A stretch of 64,000 nt of DNA from Arabidopsis thaliana (lineage: Eukaryota; Streptophyta; Magnoliopsida; Brassicales; Brassicaceae): the NCBI RefSeq assembly GCF_000001735.4, contig NC_003076.8, positions 19,533,835-19,597,834 of the forward strand, read 5' to 3'. This document shows, in pieces, positions 11,874 to 25,466 of this stretch. Within the stretch, counting starts at the first letter, position 1. Each line of letters opens with the position of its first letter. The notes under the pieces are model-generated. The model saw nothing but the letters and a program-made list of their open reading frames with translations. It was not told the DNA's origin and did not search any database. The translations under genes and the position numbers were made by a program.

Positions 11874-13102
11874 CCAATAGAATCGGTGATAAAGCCTAAA
11901 TATAGTAAAATTTTACCTCAACATCGTTGACATATGTTTCACAATTAATTTCATTATTTTTGAACATGACATTTATCGCTACATATCAACCTTATCCTAC
12001 ATTGCCAATATGAAATATTTATGCTTGGAAGGTGGTCACTCAAGTTTCTGATAACATGACATTTTTTTCCATTTTAGCTATTGTTTTTTTATGTTTTAGG
12101 AAGCATTTGGTGTGATTTTAAGGTCAAACAGGAAATATTCAAGTATTTATGAAATCAAGAAGGTCTTAGGTGTTTTGGAGCAAAAAAAAAAAACAAAAGA
12201 CGATCAAAATACATTTTTGGACAGATTCGTAGCTCAGGTTTTACATCCATTTAAGACATTCCCGTGCACCAAATTGAGAGATTTTGGACTCTATGGAAAT
12301 GTAGAAGGGTCAAAAACCGCAATGAACTGGAATTGTGGCTCGGTCAGACCATTTAAGTTTACCCACCTCTCCACACCTATATCTGCATGCCAAACACAAA
12401 TGAACAGAATACAAAAACAGACACATTTATAAATATTAGTTTCCATGTAGACTCGAGGATGATAATTTTAACGCAAATGACTGTTGCGTAAAACAAGTTT
12501 ATCACCAAAAAGAAAACGAATCATCTTGTTCTCTCATGCATATGTTTCATACATGGGTACAGATCTCTGTATGCAGGAGAAGAGACATGAATTACATGAT
12601 TATACTTACTACATTATCGGAGTGGAACACAGTTTAAAGATGTTCAAAGTTCACTCAACACAGATTTTTGAATACTTTTAGTTGCTTGAGACACTGATAT
12701 GTGATTACCATAAAGTTCAAAATAAAACAAAAGTATACGTGGAAGATAAAGAACAACTGCAGTAGGCGATCGCATAAACCAAAAGATTTTGGCATTCCCA
12801 TAAATCACAACAAGGAACAAGGGAAAACAACCAAGTTGAGCATACCACATATAATCTTTATACATATACATATATGATGAGACCTATAAAAATCATTTAT
12901 GTCCGACTAATATAGATAAAACTATGAGCATGTCTTACCAAGTATCTTCTTGCTCTATTTCGGTTTTATACTTTATAAACCTAAACAAGTTCTCTACTAA
13001 CTATAACTTACTAACTAATGTGTTGTTTCATAAGATCATTATCTAGTAAGGTGAAATTGGAAATGAAGTAATAGTAAACTCAAAATGACCTGAAACAGGA
13101 GC

Positions 13103-13953
13103 TTATTCTTCTTCCCATTCAACATCTTCTTCTTCTTCTTCCTGACTCATCTGTCCTCTCAGTTCCCCTACTACATCAGCCACTCCTTCCCTGATCATCC
13201 ATAGAGGGAGGTTTTCCACTCTAGGATCTTCATCTTCCCTGGTCGGATTCAATCTTGCCCGATTCAATCTTGTCCGATTCAATCTTGTCTTTCTAAAACG
13301 TGCTTCGGCTGAAGCGAAAAAACTAGCAGACGATATTGAAGAAGATGAAGATGATGCAGGAGCGCTTGTAGCAGCTACTGTTGTGTTTGTACTCGAGATA
13401 CTCGAATCGGGTTCCTTCGGTCCAGAACAACTATGATCAGGTCCAAACCGATGTTTCAAGCAATGATCGACATTTTATAGAGAATGTCAAGACTTCTTTG
13501 CACCTAGAAACAGGACATTGTTTCTTCTTCTTCTTAACATCGTTTTCGTAGTTTGAGGGATCACAATCTGTATCATTAACATGTTTATCCCAAGTTATGT
13601 TTGAATCTTCGTCAGGGTTTAACCTAAATCCTATAGCACAAAACGGACAAATAATCACTGTGACATCTCCTCTGTTTCCTTTTGGACAATCGTGTTACAT
13701 ATAGCTACAATGATCCAAACAAAGCACCTGCAAATAGAGTTTTAAAAGTTAGATAAACTTTACCACAGCCATTGTTCCTCTCTATTTAGAAAATCATGCA
13801 ACATTGTAGATCGTAGAAACTAGCATTGGAATAAAAAGACAAGGAGAAAGAGACCTGAAGGCAGCGATCACATGTGAAGGGCAAGAAATCGATCTGCGTG
13901 CAAACATCGACGGAGCAGTGTTTCCCTAGATCTGGAAATTCCGGAGTCCCCAT
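13103..13953 (-). pseudogene. AN1/C2H2 zinc-finger (SAP11/SAP13-like) gene, broken
   Basis: Minus strand. Exon 1 (13953-13855) encodes an AN1-type start ([18 protein letters not shown]..., then FTCDRCLQ) with donor GTCTCT. Exon 2 starts at 13727 (VLCLDHCSYM). The frame then meets TAA at 13697-13695, where stress-associated proteins with two AN1 fingers plus C2H2 carry Lys (AAA to TAA). Homology resumes with HDCPKGNRGDVTVIICPFC, then ITWDKHVNDTDCDPSNYE and QCPVSRCKEVLTFS. Near 13460 a deletion with frameshift removes part of the second AN1 finger, and the frame moves to HCLKHRFGPDHSCSGP. After that comes a Ser-rich and Arg-rich tail ending in an acidic run at 13103. A nonsense codon plus a frameshift make a full-length protein impossible. 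A shorter product starting after the stop cannot be excluded. I recall the locus as AT5G48205. Confidence 0.75.
13246..13290 (-). repeat. 15-bp minisatellite, three units
   Basis: Three adjacent 15-nt units (13246-13260, 13261-13275, 13276-13290) share GATTCAATCTTG. They read on the minus strand as repeated LNRTR-type pentapeptides inside the zinc-finger relic. The unit length is a multiple of three, so the repeat itself keeps frame. Confidence 0.85.
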
Positions 13954-14545
13954 CGAAATAAGGGTTTCGACGTTCAGAACAATTCAAACTCGAAGAAGTA
14001 ACAATTCGAACCCGAAAGATCTAGGTCCGAGGAACCGAGCGAACTATGTAAATCAAAATCTCTATACTTTGAGAACACGGTACGAAGAACGGAGAGAACT
14101 AGGTCAAACAAAATCTCTATCCCTTGAGAACTAGGTTCTTCTCCTTTTATAACACGCAACAGTCGGATGGGCCTCCTTAATGATTAATATCTTGATGGGC
14201 CTTCTCTATACTAATATATGACCCAAAGAGAACCCATTCCACTATATCCCCCTTCTGCCTTGTGCTAAGTTTTTAGTACTTTTCCAAGTTACCTAATCCT
14301 ACAAGAAATTCTGGAAAGTGAAATTTCTCATAAAATATATCATTTACTTATTTCACTTATAATACAATAGAATAAAACAACGTGTAGAAAACAATATTAA
14401 TCTAGCTTATCTTGTAATTCATCAAAAAAAAAAAAACTTAACAAACTGTCACCTTTATTTGGGGTCATCCCAAAAGTGCCTCCATAATTCCTCACAATGA
14501 AAAATTTCACAATACGCAACTTAAAATATTAACATTTTTTCATCT
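13954..14545. other. Divergent intergenic region
   Basis: This lies between the start of the minus-strand zinc-finger relic and the plus-strand secreted-peptide gene. Open frames on both strands at 13874-14159 are short and overlap each other. They look like UTR and not coding sequence. Confidence 0.4.
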
Positions 14546-14552
14546 TATATAA
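14546..14552 (+). promoter_or_regulatory. TATA box of the ECA1-like peptide gene
   Basis: TATATAA lies 73 bases upstream of the ATG at 14625, in the expected place for a short-leader gene. Confidence 0.5.
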
Positions 14553-14624
14553 ATCCAATCACTGACTACTATTATATTCATATCAAGATAAAACTCAATA
14601 AATCATTCCAATTCTCTAATCAAA

Positions 14625-14936
14625 ATGTGGAGCAACAAGTTCTTCTTCCTTCTTCCAGTTGTATGCATCGTAGTGTTCGCTACTTCTCAACCATTGCCAT
14701 CACCACAACCTTCCCAACTAGATTGTTGGTCATCACTAGAAGTTATTCCCGACTGTGTCCCGGAAATTTTCCGATCGATAACAAATGGACAGTTCGGGAA
14801 TGTAGGTCCTTCTTGCTGCCATGCTTTTATAGGTCTCGATACTGAATGCATCCCTCAGATGTTTATCTTCGCTCCCCTCATCCCGCCTTCTCGCAGACTC
14901 AGGGATCATTGTTCCCACAAAATAATTGTGCCATAA
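14625..14936 (+). CDS. ECA1-type / prolamin-like (DUF1278) secreted cysteine-rich peptide
   Basis: A single-exon gene of 103 residues. An N-terminal signal peptide (about residues 1-21, hydrophobic FFFLLPVVCIVVF, likely cut after ATS) precedes a short Pro-rich stretch (QPLPSPQPS). Six Cys follow in the mature part, in the order C, C, CC, C, C (LDCW, PDCVP, PSCCHAF, TECIP, DHCSH). That spacing and the motif around GNVGPSCCHAF match the plant prolamin-like/ECA1 family, secreted peptides often made in the egg cell or embryo sac. The EC1 members of this family trigger sperm activation. The protein is the usual family length and has no intron, as is common in the family. Whether it is active in gametes cannot be read from the sequence. 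I recall it as AT5G48210. Confidence 0.82.
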   Translation: MWSNKFFFLLPVVCIVVFATSQPLPSPQPSQLDCWSSLEVIPDCVPEIFRSITNGQFGNVGPSCCHAFIGLDTECIPQMFIFAPLIPPSRRLRDHCSHKIIVP

Positions 14937-16095
14937 ACATTTTGAGACTTTGTTAGTTGTTACAAAGAGTTTGTTATTCTACATGTTTTAGACTATAAAT
15001 GTGCTTATAGTGTTATGTTTCTGCTTAATTAACTACGTACGTTCTCTACTATAAGATATCAATAATTAACTTCCATGTGAACATGTGTCATTTAGCTATA
15101 ATAAGTGAATACGTACTAGGATACGTTGGTTTATTTATCAAAATTGTACACATTGCATTTGCTTCACAATTGTTTGGATGACTTTACAAAGCGCTTGTTT
15201 ACTTATGGCCTTATGGGTTGTGAATTTTAATCGAGCATTGTTCATATTGTAGTCCTTCAAATTTTGAGTTTTTTCTCGTATATACACATATGTAAACTCC
15301 AATACTCAATAGCTGACCAACATCGAGTTACAAGTACGACTACCAATAAAAAGATTTTACCGAAAATAAGAAACATCTTCGATATATATTTTTTGATTAT
15401 CTCTTAATCATTAGTTTGCGATGTTTATAGTGCGGGAATTGAGTTTGAGATCGACTCAAAAATTATAATTGGTTTTCTCAAAACATGGATTAGACGACTC
15501 ATATATTCATTGTCTTTCCTAACATGATTATAGTATGGCTCTATCGTGAAGGACTGGATAGTCTGTATTTTATATATCTATAGAAAAACTAACAGTTTTA
15601 TAAATGAGTTAGCAAAATATACTTTTTTTTGTTGCTTTAAAACTTTTTTTTTCTAATTCTATCCCATATTATATTAATTCGATTTTGTTGAATGATTCTA
15701 GAGGATCGATATACCCGAAACATGTTTAAAATTGTAATTTATTTTTAGTTTTTTCAGTGAAGTAGGAGGACATTTGTCCCCCTCAAATCACCAAATTTTT
15801 AAAAAAAAAAAACTTATACATGATTTAAGGATTATGCAATTGTATTGTCTGTCCGTCATTTGACTCATTTTCCCACTGGTAAGAGCTCAACTTCAGGGAT
15901 TAATGGGCTTAGGCCTGATCCGTTTAAAAAAAAAAATATATATCTTCATAAGAGAGTTTGGCCGTTTGGAAATAACGTGTAAGTAGGACCCACTTTTGTG
16001 ATTATCCGCCGCACAGAAGTCTCTCCTCCACTCCACAAATAGCATTCCCGGCGAGAGACAGAGAGCGAAGAAGAAGACTCAAACCAAAAAAAAAA
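14937..16095. other. Intergenic region and IGPS promoter
   Basis: AT-rich, with no second gene. The last 100 bases before 16096 hold a purine-rich leader (GAGAGACAGAGAG), likely the 5' UTR of the tryptophan-pathway gene. Confidence 0.45.
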
Positions 16096-18212
16096 ATGGA
16101 AGCTGCACTGCTTTCTCTTCAGCCCTTCCCTTCCTCCGCCACTCAACGACGTCTCTCTCCGTTTAACCTCCACAATACACTTACCAGACCTTCTTCTTAT
16201 GCTCCTCTTCGTGCTCAAAAGGTTTCACTTTTTCATCCAATTCAATCTTCTTGTTTCTATCTTATCCTCAGAATTGTATACAATATGTAAATTTCAGTGC
16301 TGATTCATTGATTCTCAAAATTGATGAAAATCTATGATTCGAGAGTTGGTATCAATAGCTTTTCAGCTTCAGGAGTTTGGAATCGATGTTAGGTAGGTCC
16401 TCTCTAGTATCCTGGAATCGTTTTTGTGTTGCTTGTTGAAAAATTGTAGACTTTGTGCACTTTATGAATCTGTGATGTTTGAAGAAATTATGTAGTCATG
16501 TTGAGAAATGAGAACTAAGTAGCTTTTTGTTTTATTGTTAGTCTGGAATCACAGAAGGTTCTGATTCAGCATTAGAGGCTAAAGTAAGTGAGCAAGAAGT
16601 GGGAATGTACCAGAATGAAGTAGTTGAGAGTCAAGGTATAAGGATAAGGAGAAGACCACCTACTGGACCTCCATTGCATTACGTTGGACCTTTTGAGTTC
16701 CGGCTTCAGAACGAGGGAAACACGCCTCGTAACATCTTGGAAGAGATCGTATGGCACAAGGATAAAGAAGTTGCTCAGATGAAAGAGAGAAAGCCTCTTT
16801 ATAGCTTGAAGAAGGCTCTTGATAATGTTCCTCCTGCTAAAGACTTCATTGGTGCTCTTAGATCGGCTCACCAAAGAACGGGGTTGCCTGGTTTAATAGC
16901 TGAGGTTAAGAAAGCTTCTCCAAGTAGAGGAATCCTGAGAGAGGATTTTAACCCTGTAAGAATTTACACCCTTTTAAACCATCCTGTGACGTGAGTAAGT
17001 ATAAGGATTGCAAGAACTATGTCTGAAGGCTTGAAATTGTAGGTTGAAATTGCACAAGCTTATGAGAAGGGGGGAGCAGCATGTCTTAGTGTTTTGACAG
17101 ATGACAAATACTTCAAGGTAATATTGTGAAGAAAATGTTCTTTGAGACCAAATGAAGTTTGATATTCGTAATGAAGCCTGTAATCTATTTTCCATATAGG
17201 GAAGCTATGAGAACCTGCAAGCTATAATGGAAGCTGGTGTGAAGGTACTTTCTTTCTCTCTTTTTTTTTTGGTTTCTCTGTATAATTATCCTTTTCAGAT
17301 ACTTTGTCATACAACACTGACATGCAACGTTCTAATGTCTTGTCATGAAAAATGCAGTGCCCTTTGCTATTGAAAGAGTTCATTGTTGAGGCATGGCAGA
17401 TATACTATGGTAGAAGTAAAGGCGCAGATGCAGTTTTGTTGATCGCTTCTGTGTTACCTGACCTTGACATCAAATACATGATTAAGATTTGCAAAATACT
17501 TGGAATGGCTACACTTGTGGAGGTTTGTAACCAGTTTCATATACGCCTCAACTAATGCTTCTGTCTCTTCCTAATCCTAATTAGTGTTTTTCTGATTTTC
17601 TTGGTTACCACTTGCCTCTAGGTCCATGACGAAAGGGAGATGGATCGTGTTCTTGCAATTGAAGGAGTCGAGCTCATTGGCATCAATAACCGTAACCTTG
17701 GTAAATGCTTGAACCAGACCTCCTTTAAAGCTAGACATACAATCCTTCTTGATCCGTTTTATCACCTTTTCTTTCAGAAACATTTGAGGTAGATCTTGGT
17801 ATCACAAAGAAGCTACTTGAGGGAGAGCGTGGCGAACTGATCCGTCAAAAAGACATCCTTGTAAGTAGTATTTCACATCCCCTGTTTCTCTTACCCCTTA
17901 CAATGTTACACACACCTTACTTAAAGTTTGTATATCCTCAACTTGTCTTCACATTGTAGGTGGTTGGAGAATCTGGGTTATTCACTCCCGAAGATATCGC
18001 CTTTGTTCAAGAAGCCGGTGTCAAAGCAGTAAGCTTTCACAAACTTTATAGTTCAAGATAACATTGCCCACAATGATATTGGTTCACCTGATCTTAGCTC
18101 CCATGTGATTTTCTTTTCCTGTTATTAGGTTTTAGTCGGCGAATCTCTTATTAAACAAAGCGATCCCGGGAAGGCAATCAGCACCCTATTTGGAAGAGAT
18201 GTCTCAGAGTAA
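16096..18212 (+). CDS. Indole-3-glycerol-phosphate synthase, plastid
   Basis: Nine exons: 16096-16221, 16542-16955, 17043-17117, 17200-17244, 17358-17522, 17622-17700, 17778-17860, 17960-18028 and 18129-18212. All junctions are GT..AG and phases close, giving 379 residues. The enzyme converts 1-(2-carboxyphenylamino)-1-deoxyribulose-5-phosphate to indole-3-glycerol phosphate, the step before tryptophan synthase alpha. It acts in plastids. The Ser/Arg-rich, acid-poor N-terminus ([17 protein letters not shown]) fits a transit peptide. TIM-barrel active-site landmarks are all present: [10 protein letters not shown] (Glu about 163, Lys about 165), LLLKEF (catalytic Lys about 226), LVEVHDE, GINNRNLETFEVD (Asn) and [12 protein letters not shown] (Ser). 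A second Arabidopsis isoform elsewhere (AT2G04400) is a close relative; this one I recall as AT5G48220. It is convergent with AACT2, with about 520 bases between stop codons. Confidence 0.93.
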
Positions 18213-18735
18213 ATTCCGAGTAGAAACTTTTTGTATAGAGAAAATCTTCATTGAAGTCTCTTTTTTTCTTCTTAAGTGCCGCTCAAGTGCGCAGAGGCTT
18301 GTGCCTTTACAGAAATGTCCAATTATTATTATTTTCTTGTCTTACATACACATTGTGTACTTAAATTTATCCATCAAATGTCAAATCTTGGTCGACGTTT
18401 TAATGAGTACATGAGGATAAATCATTAACTACGGTAAATCGGTCCATGATTCAATAACTGACTGTCACCGGTAAGAGAAAAAAAGAAGCCGAGTTCATAT
18501 AAATAAATAGACTTAACAACATCAACGATCACTCCTTTATTGAGAGACCAACTAACATAAAACGTAAAGTGCAATGACTGACTCATGGAAGTTGGATGAG
18601 AGATAGATCCATCTATTTAGTTTACCAACCTGAGAAGAAAACACATGAGAGGAGATCATGAGTTCCTTTCCTGCATTCTACATCTTCGATCTATGAACGC
18701 TAAGCAGAATGTGAGTTACCTGGATTCATAATGCA
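18213..18735. other. Convergent 3' ends of IGPS and AACT2
   Basis: This holds the two 3' UTRs. No separate gene is seen. Confidence 0.6.
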
Positions 18736-21288
<2,553 letters not shown>

Positions 21289-22179
21289 TGCTAATCTACA
21301 AAATGGTGTCAAAAGTCAACAAGGGACCAATCTCATTAAGAACCAGATCCCCTATAAACATTTGGGATCTATGTGGGATCATTTACCTTGATTCTTCAAT
21401 TCCAGAAGAGAGCGCCGAATGGAGAGAGCTGAAAGAAGTGAGTCGTTGTGAAAATGACAGCGAATTCTACAATAAAACTGGAGAGAGAAACAGGGACAGA
21501 GGGTCCTATAAAAGAGGACGCTTTCTTGTGATGTTGTTGTTGTTGGTGAATCAGCGACGATAACTACGATGAAGAGCAACACGACTGCTATATGATCTGT
21601 CTTTCAAAAAATAAAATAAAAATTATCTGTACTTCAAACTCTTTAAATGTTTTAAAATAAATTATTGTTAAATTACTGTATCAACCCCTTCTTCTACATA
21701 AATCATCATTGATAGCAAATATATATTTGAAAATAATTGCACATGGAAATTGGAAACTTTGTTATTTACGCAAATCTTTATTTATTTTGTTTTGTGGAAA
21801 ACGCAAATCCTTATTTAAGATATAATTTGCACAAAGAATCTTTATTATTTACACAAAATCTCTATTTTAAATATATTTATTTGTTGTTTGTTGACTCATT
21901 TAATATATGGTGGGTGGGTCGGCGATTGGGACGAAAGTTAAAGGGTAAACATTGGAAACAAATAATTCGGATGGTAAAAGATAGTATTATTCAATTTATT
22001 TTGATTCAAAGACGGGATTAAAATTTTGGGTTCTAAATTAGGTTCAAAAGTTTTATGTAATGAAATTCCACATTGGGACATGTATTTGGAGAACATTCTA
22101 CTTTAAGATAAATATTTCTAATTTTTTGGGTATTTTGATTTTTGTTTGGAAAAGTAATATACTAAAATGGATAATACGA
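21289..22179. other. AACT2 promoter side and AT-rich spacer
   Basis: The sequence next to 21288 is the AACT2 leader and promoter. The remainder is AT-rich and noncoding. Confidence 0.45.
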
Positions 22180-22860
22180 ATACTCTCTCCCACACTTAAT
22201 CCAAATGGATAGACATAATTGGGTGAGAAGGAAATCTAAATAGCTTTATTGTACATTCCCTTAATAGAAGTTAAACTCTTGAGTCTTCTTAAGTTAATAA
22301 ATTTATTGTGGGACAAACTAAACCAAGATAGATTTTTGTGTTCATATGAGCTTGTTAAAGTAGAAATCTAAAATTGAAAATAAGATGGTTCATTAAGTTT
22401 AATTGTGCAAGAAATCGAAAAGAAGAAAATATTCAGATTGTCACCACGATTAAAGTGGTTCTTTGACTGGTCTCATACAAAGCAAAAAAAGAAGAAGAGA
22501 GAGTTAACACAAGAAGCAACTCCTAAAGATAACTTCCCTTCTTCTCATTATACAAATCTATATAAATCTATTTTAATGACAACCCTAAACATATGGGCTA
22601 ATAAGTTATTTCTATGACAATGAGTTTTTATTTTGGACAAACTTCTATGACAATGATTAAGTGTTCCAATAACTGCAGTTTGTTTGACCAAGATTTTGAT
22701 TCCAATTTTTAATTTTTATTCGATATGCAATTATTAAAATCCGACTCAACCCCAAATTACGACCCAAATTCAACTAACAAACACGAATGGGATGGAGATT
22801 GATTTTTTTTTTTAGTGAATTAGGATGGGGATTGATTTTCTGTCTGGAAATGGAATAGGT
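22180..22860. repeat. Tandem duplication, copy A
   Basis: Noncoding unit. Segments such as AATCTAAAATTGAAAATAAG, GATTAAAGTGGTTC and GTTTGTTTGAC recur in the same order and orientation about 0.9 kb downstream in copy B. Identity is visibly partial, with many small indels, so the duplication is old. The best-matched core is 22329-22795. Confidence 0.8.
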
Positions 22861-22884
22861 TGTTGGGAACGAAAAAGCAATCTA

Positions 22885-23660
22885 CTAAATACTCTCTATT
22901 GTACCTTCCCTTGATACAAAAGTTAAACTCTAAGTTAATGAAATTGTAGTTAGGCCAAAGTTTTTTTTCTGTTTAAGGGCAAATTATAATTATTTATTAA
23001 TTGTTTATCAAAAATAAAATATCGGTCAACGCATAATTCTGACAACCGAAGTAGAATGGTTATGGTATTGGCAACATAACTTATATTTATTTGTGTATGT
23101 CGGTATGTTATAACAATATATAGTGTAGCTAACAAGACATTTTTAAAGTATGCATGTGTGACTAGATGATGACATCTCTTTCGTATAAGTAGCAAACATT
23201 TATCCATTTTTGTGCTCATATAAACTTATTAACATAAAAATCTAAAATTGAAAATAAGATAGTTAGTTAAGTTTTATTGTGCAAGAAATAGAAAAGAATA
23301 AAATATTGGGATTGTCATCAAGATTAAAGTGGTTCCTTGATTGATCTCACCAAAAAAAAAAAAAAAAGAGACTTCTACGAGAGGCAACTCCTAAAAATAC
23401 TTCTCTTCTTCTTATCACACAAATTATGAATCTGTTTTGATGGAAACCTAAACACATGGGTTAATGAGCTATTTCTATAACAATGATTGGGTTGCTCTAC
23501 TAATTGTAGTTTGTTTGACAAAGATTTTTATTCCACTTTTATTTTTTGTTCGATAATTCCTTATCCAAACTTGATTTAAACCCCAATTTTGACCTGAGTT
23601 CAACAAATAAACGCAAACTTAGCGAACAGGATGAGACAAATTTTCTATCTCGAAATAGAT
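22885..23660. repeat. Tandem duplication, copy B
   Basis: This is the direct repeat of copy A. The head (22889-22945) matches the head of copy A (TACTCTCT..GTAC.TTCCCTT), and the core is 23200-23636. About 250 bases (22950-23200) separate head and core and have no counterpart in A, so they are an insertion in B or a loss from A. No coding potential is shared between the copies. Confidence 0.75.
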
Positions 23661-24050
23661 TAAATAGTTATTAAAAACTTATTCTTTTTATCAGGATTCT
23701 TTTGTTCTATTCCTTTCACAACTTTGAATTCTTTGAAGCACTTTTGTATAAAATCACAATCATTTTGTTCAGATTTTGGGAGCTGGAACTGAAGTGTTGT
23801 TTCTAAAATCTTATCAAAGGGATGCATGTTGTATTGCTTTTGTGTCGCTTATTAAACTTTCAATTTGCACCCAAACGAGAAATAAGATCAAATCCTCTTG
23901 TTTTCATTTAGATTTGTGTTGACATTTGTGTTAGTTTCTTAGTGTAAAGGAACAAGTTTGTGTTGACATACATTCTTTCTTCGTTTTTTCAGTGGCAATT
24001 GACAGTTCCTTACTTGCTACTTCCTCTAAGATTGTCACTTACTTGATAAG

Positions 24051-24386
24051 ATGAACAACGATGATGTAAGTTTCTTTTTTTTTTCTAATGTTATAGAATT
24101 GTATGATTGAGAATTGGATGTTTTTTCCTGAATTTAGAATTGGTCGGACGAAGAGTGTTGATATTTTCTTCAACTTTGTACTGCTGAGGAAAAAGGGAAT
24201 AGAAGAAAGACGAGATTAAATATAACTGGAAAAGAGTCCATCATGAGATAGTTTGAAGAAAAATTTGGGAAGAGATATTCATGGGATAAACAATTCAAGA
24301 ACAAGTATGATGTGCGTAGAAGAACATACACAAAGGTTAAAAACTTGCTTCATAACAGAACTGAAATTACATATGATTCTGTGTAA
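24051..24386 (+). pseudogene. Myb/SANT-like DNA-binding domain gene, two stops
   Basis: Exon 1 (24051-24065) encodes MNNDD with donor GTAAGT. The acceptor tttag precedes exon 2 (24138-24386), whose frame reads NWSDEEC, stop, YFLQLCTAEEKGNRRKTRLN, ITGKESIMR, stop, FEEKFGKRYSWDKQFKNKYD and VRRRTYTK. This is the Myb/SANT-like (Myb_DNA-bind_3) fold found in plant MSANTD proteins and in accessory proteins of PIF/Harbinger transposons: acidic W-S-D-E-E start, G-R..LN.TG turn, and the F..K.G..Y....KNK-D helix. Two in-frame stops (TGA at 24159-24161 and a TAG after MR) interrupt an otherwise frame-perfect 83-codon exon. It is probably recently dead, and a transposon-related origin is possible. The downstream half of a typical gene is absent. 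Confidence 0.75.
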
Positions 24387-25466
24387 AGAATAAATATAAT
24401 TTTTCTTTTCATTACGTTTACCTAAGTATTTAAGAAAGCAAGTAAACATACTTTTAATAACTAAAGGTCGCTGAAAATTCTAAAAATTGTAACGTGAATT
24501 CTCAAAACTGTAAAAACTGATTCTTTTTATTGTACCCTATATGTTAACGTTAATTCTCATAACTCTAAATTCTTATTTTTCCATCAAAATCATGACGTCA
24601 ATCAAACTGTTAAAAGGCGAGATACAAATATAAATATTGTACTAATATTGTTAATCTGAAATATCTACTATTCAAACATATTTGTTTGAAGTATATCATA
24701 TTACATGATACATTTTTTGGTGATGAATCAAATTGATGAATAAACATTTCAATATGAAATTTACTTGTTTTTGAATAATTATGTAATACTTTTTTTTATT
24801 AGTTATATTTTGTAAAAAAATATAATATTTTATTATAAATTTCATCAATTGACACATATTCATTCATGACAATTTTTTTATCAAGCTTGAGATCCTCAAA
24901 ATGGTTTTATCATTAGTTATATTTAAAATTTTAACATTAAATCATAATAATATAAAAATTTGGTGTTTTTCAGTTTTCTAAAATTATAAATTATATTATT
25001 TTGGTATTTTGTATTTACCGTTATCGCACATGCTAGTTAACCAACTATAAAACTTCAACAAACGTAAAATTTAACCGCTAAATCAATCATTTAAAATATA
25101 TGATAACTCTTAAAACCGCAACTCTCCGTTTCCATAAATTTCAGCAGTCTGCATTTGAACCATTCAAGCCTCGTAGTTTGGTCAAGAACCGATTACGCGG
25201 CCAAATCTTATATCCGACGCTAAGTCGCTAACCATGTGGAAACCATTATTTATCAATAGAAATCAAAACGACAAAACCCGACCTAAACCGAAATCTCAAA
25301 TTCGAACCCAAATCCAACTTACAAACCTGACCTTAACCGGAAATCAGAATCCGAAAACATTTTCCCTTATAGCAAGGTTTAAAGAAAGCAATAACAAAAC
25401 CCTATCTCTCGTCTCTTCTCCCCCAAACTCTCGCCGCCGTGATAACCCAAAGTTCTCGACGAAGCC
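24387..25466. other. AT-rich spacer and RRP15-like promoter
   Basis: Very AT-rich to about 25,000, then base composition rises. An overlapping open frame at 25234-25614 is out of frame with the gene that begins at 25467 and is taken as leader sequence. Confidence 0.4.

Larger units (their letters stand above)
10506..13102. other. Intergenic region with a Helitron end and minor repeats
   Basis: AT-rich spacer. It contains the Helitron-like 3' terminus at 11037-11065 and a 28-nt tandem pair at 11818-11873. A 106-codon open frame at 12112-12432 has no recognisable domain and reads through A-runs, so I do not call it a gene. Confidence 0.45.

Noticed and set aside
12112-12432. 106-codon open frame
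   Set aside because: It includes poly-Lys from an A-run and lacks any recognisable motif.
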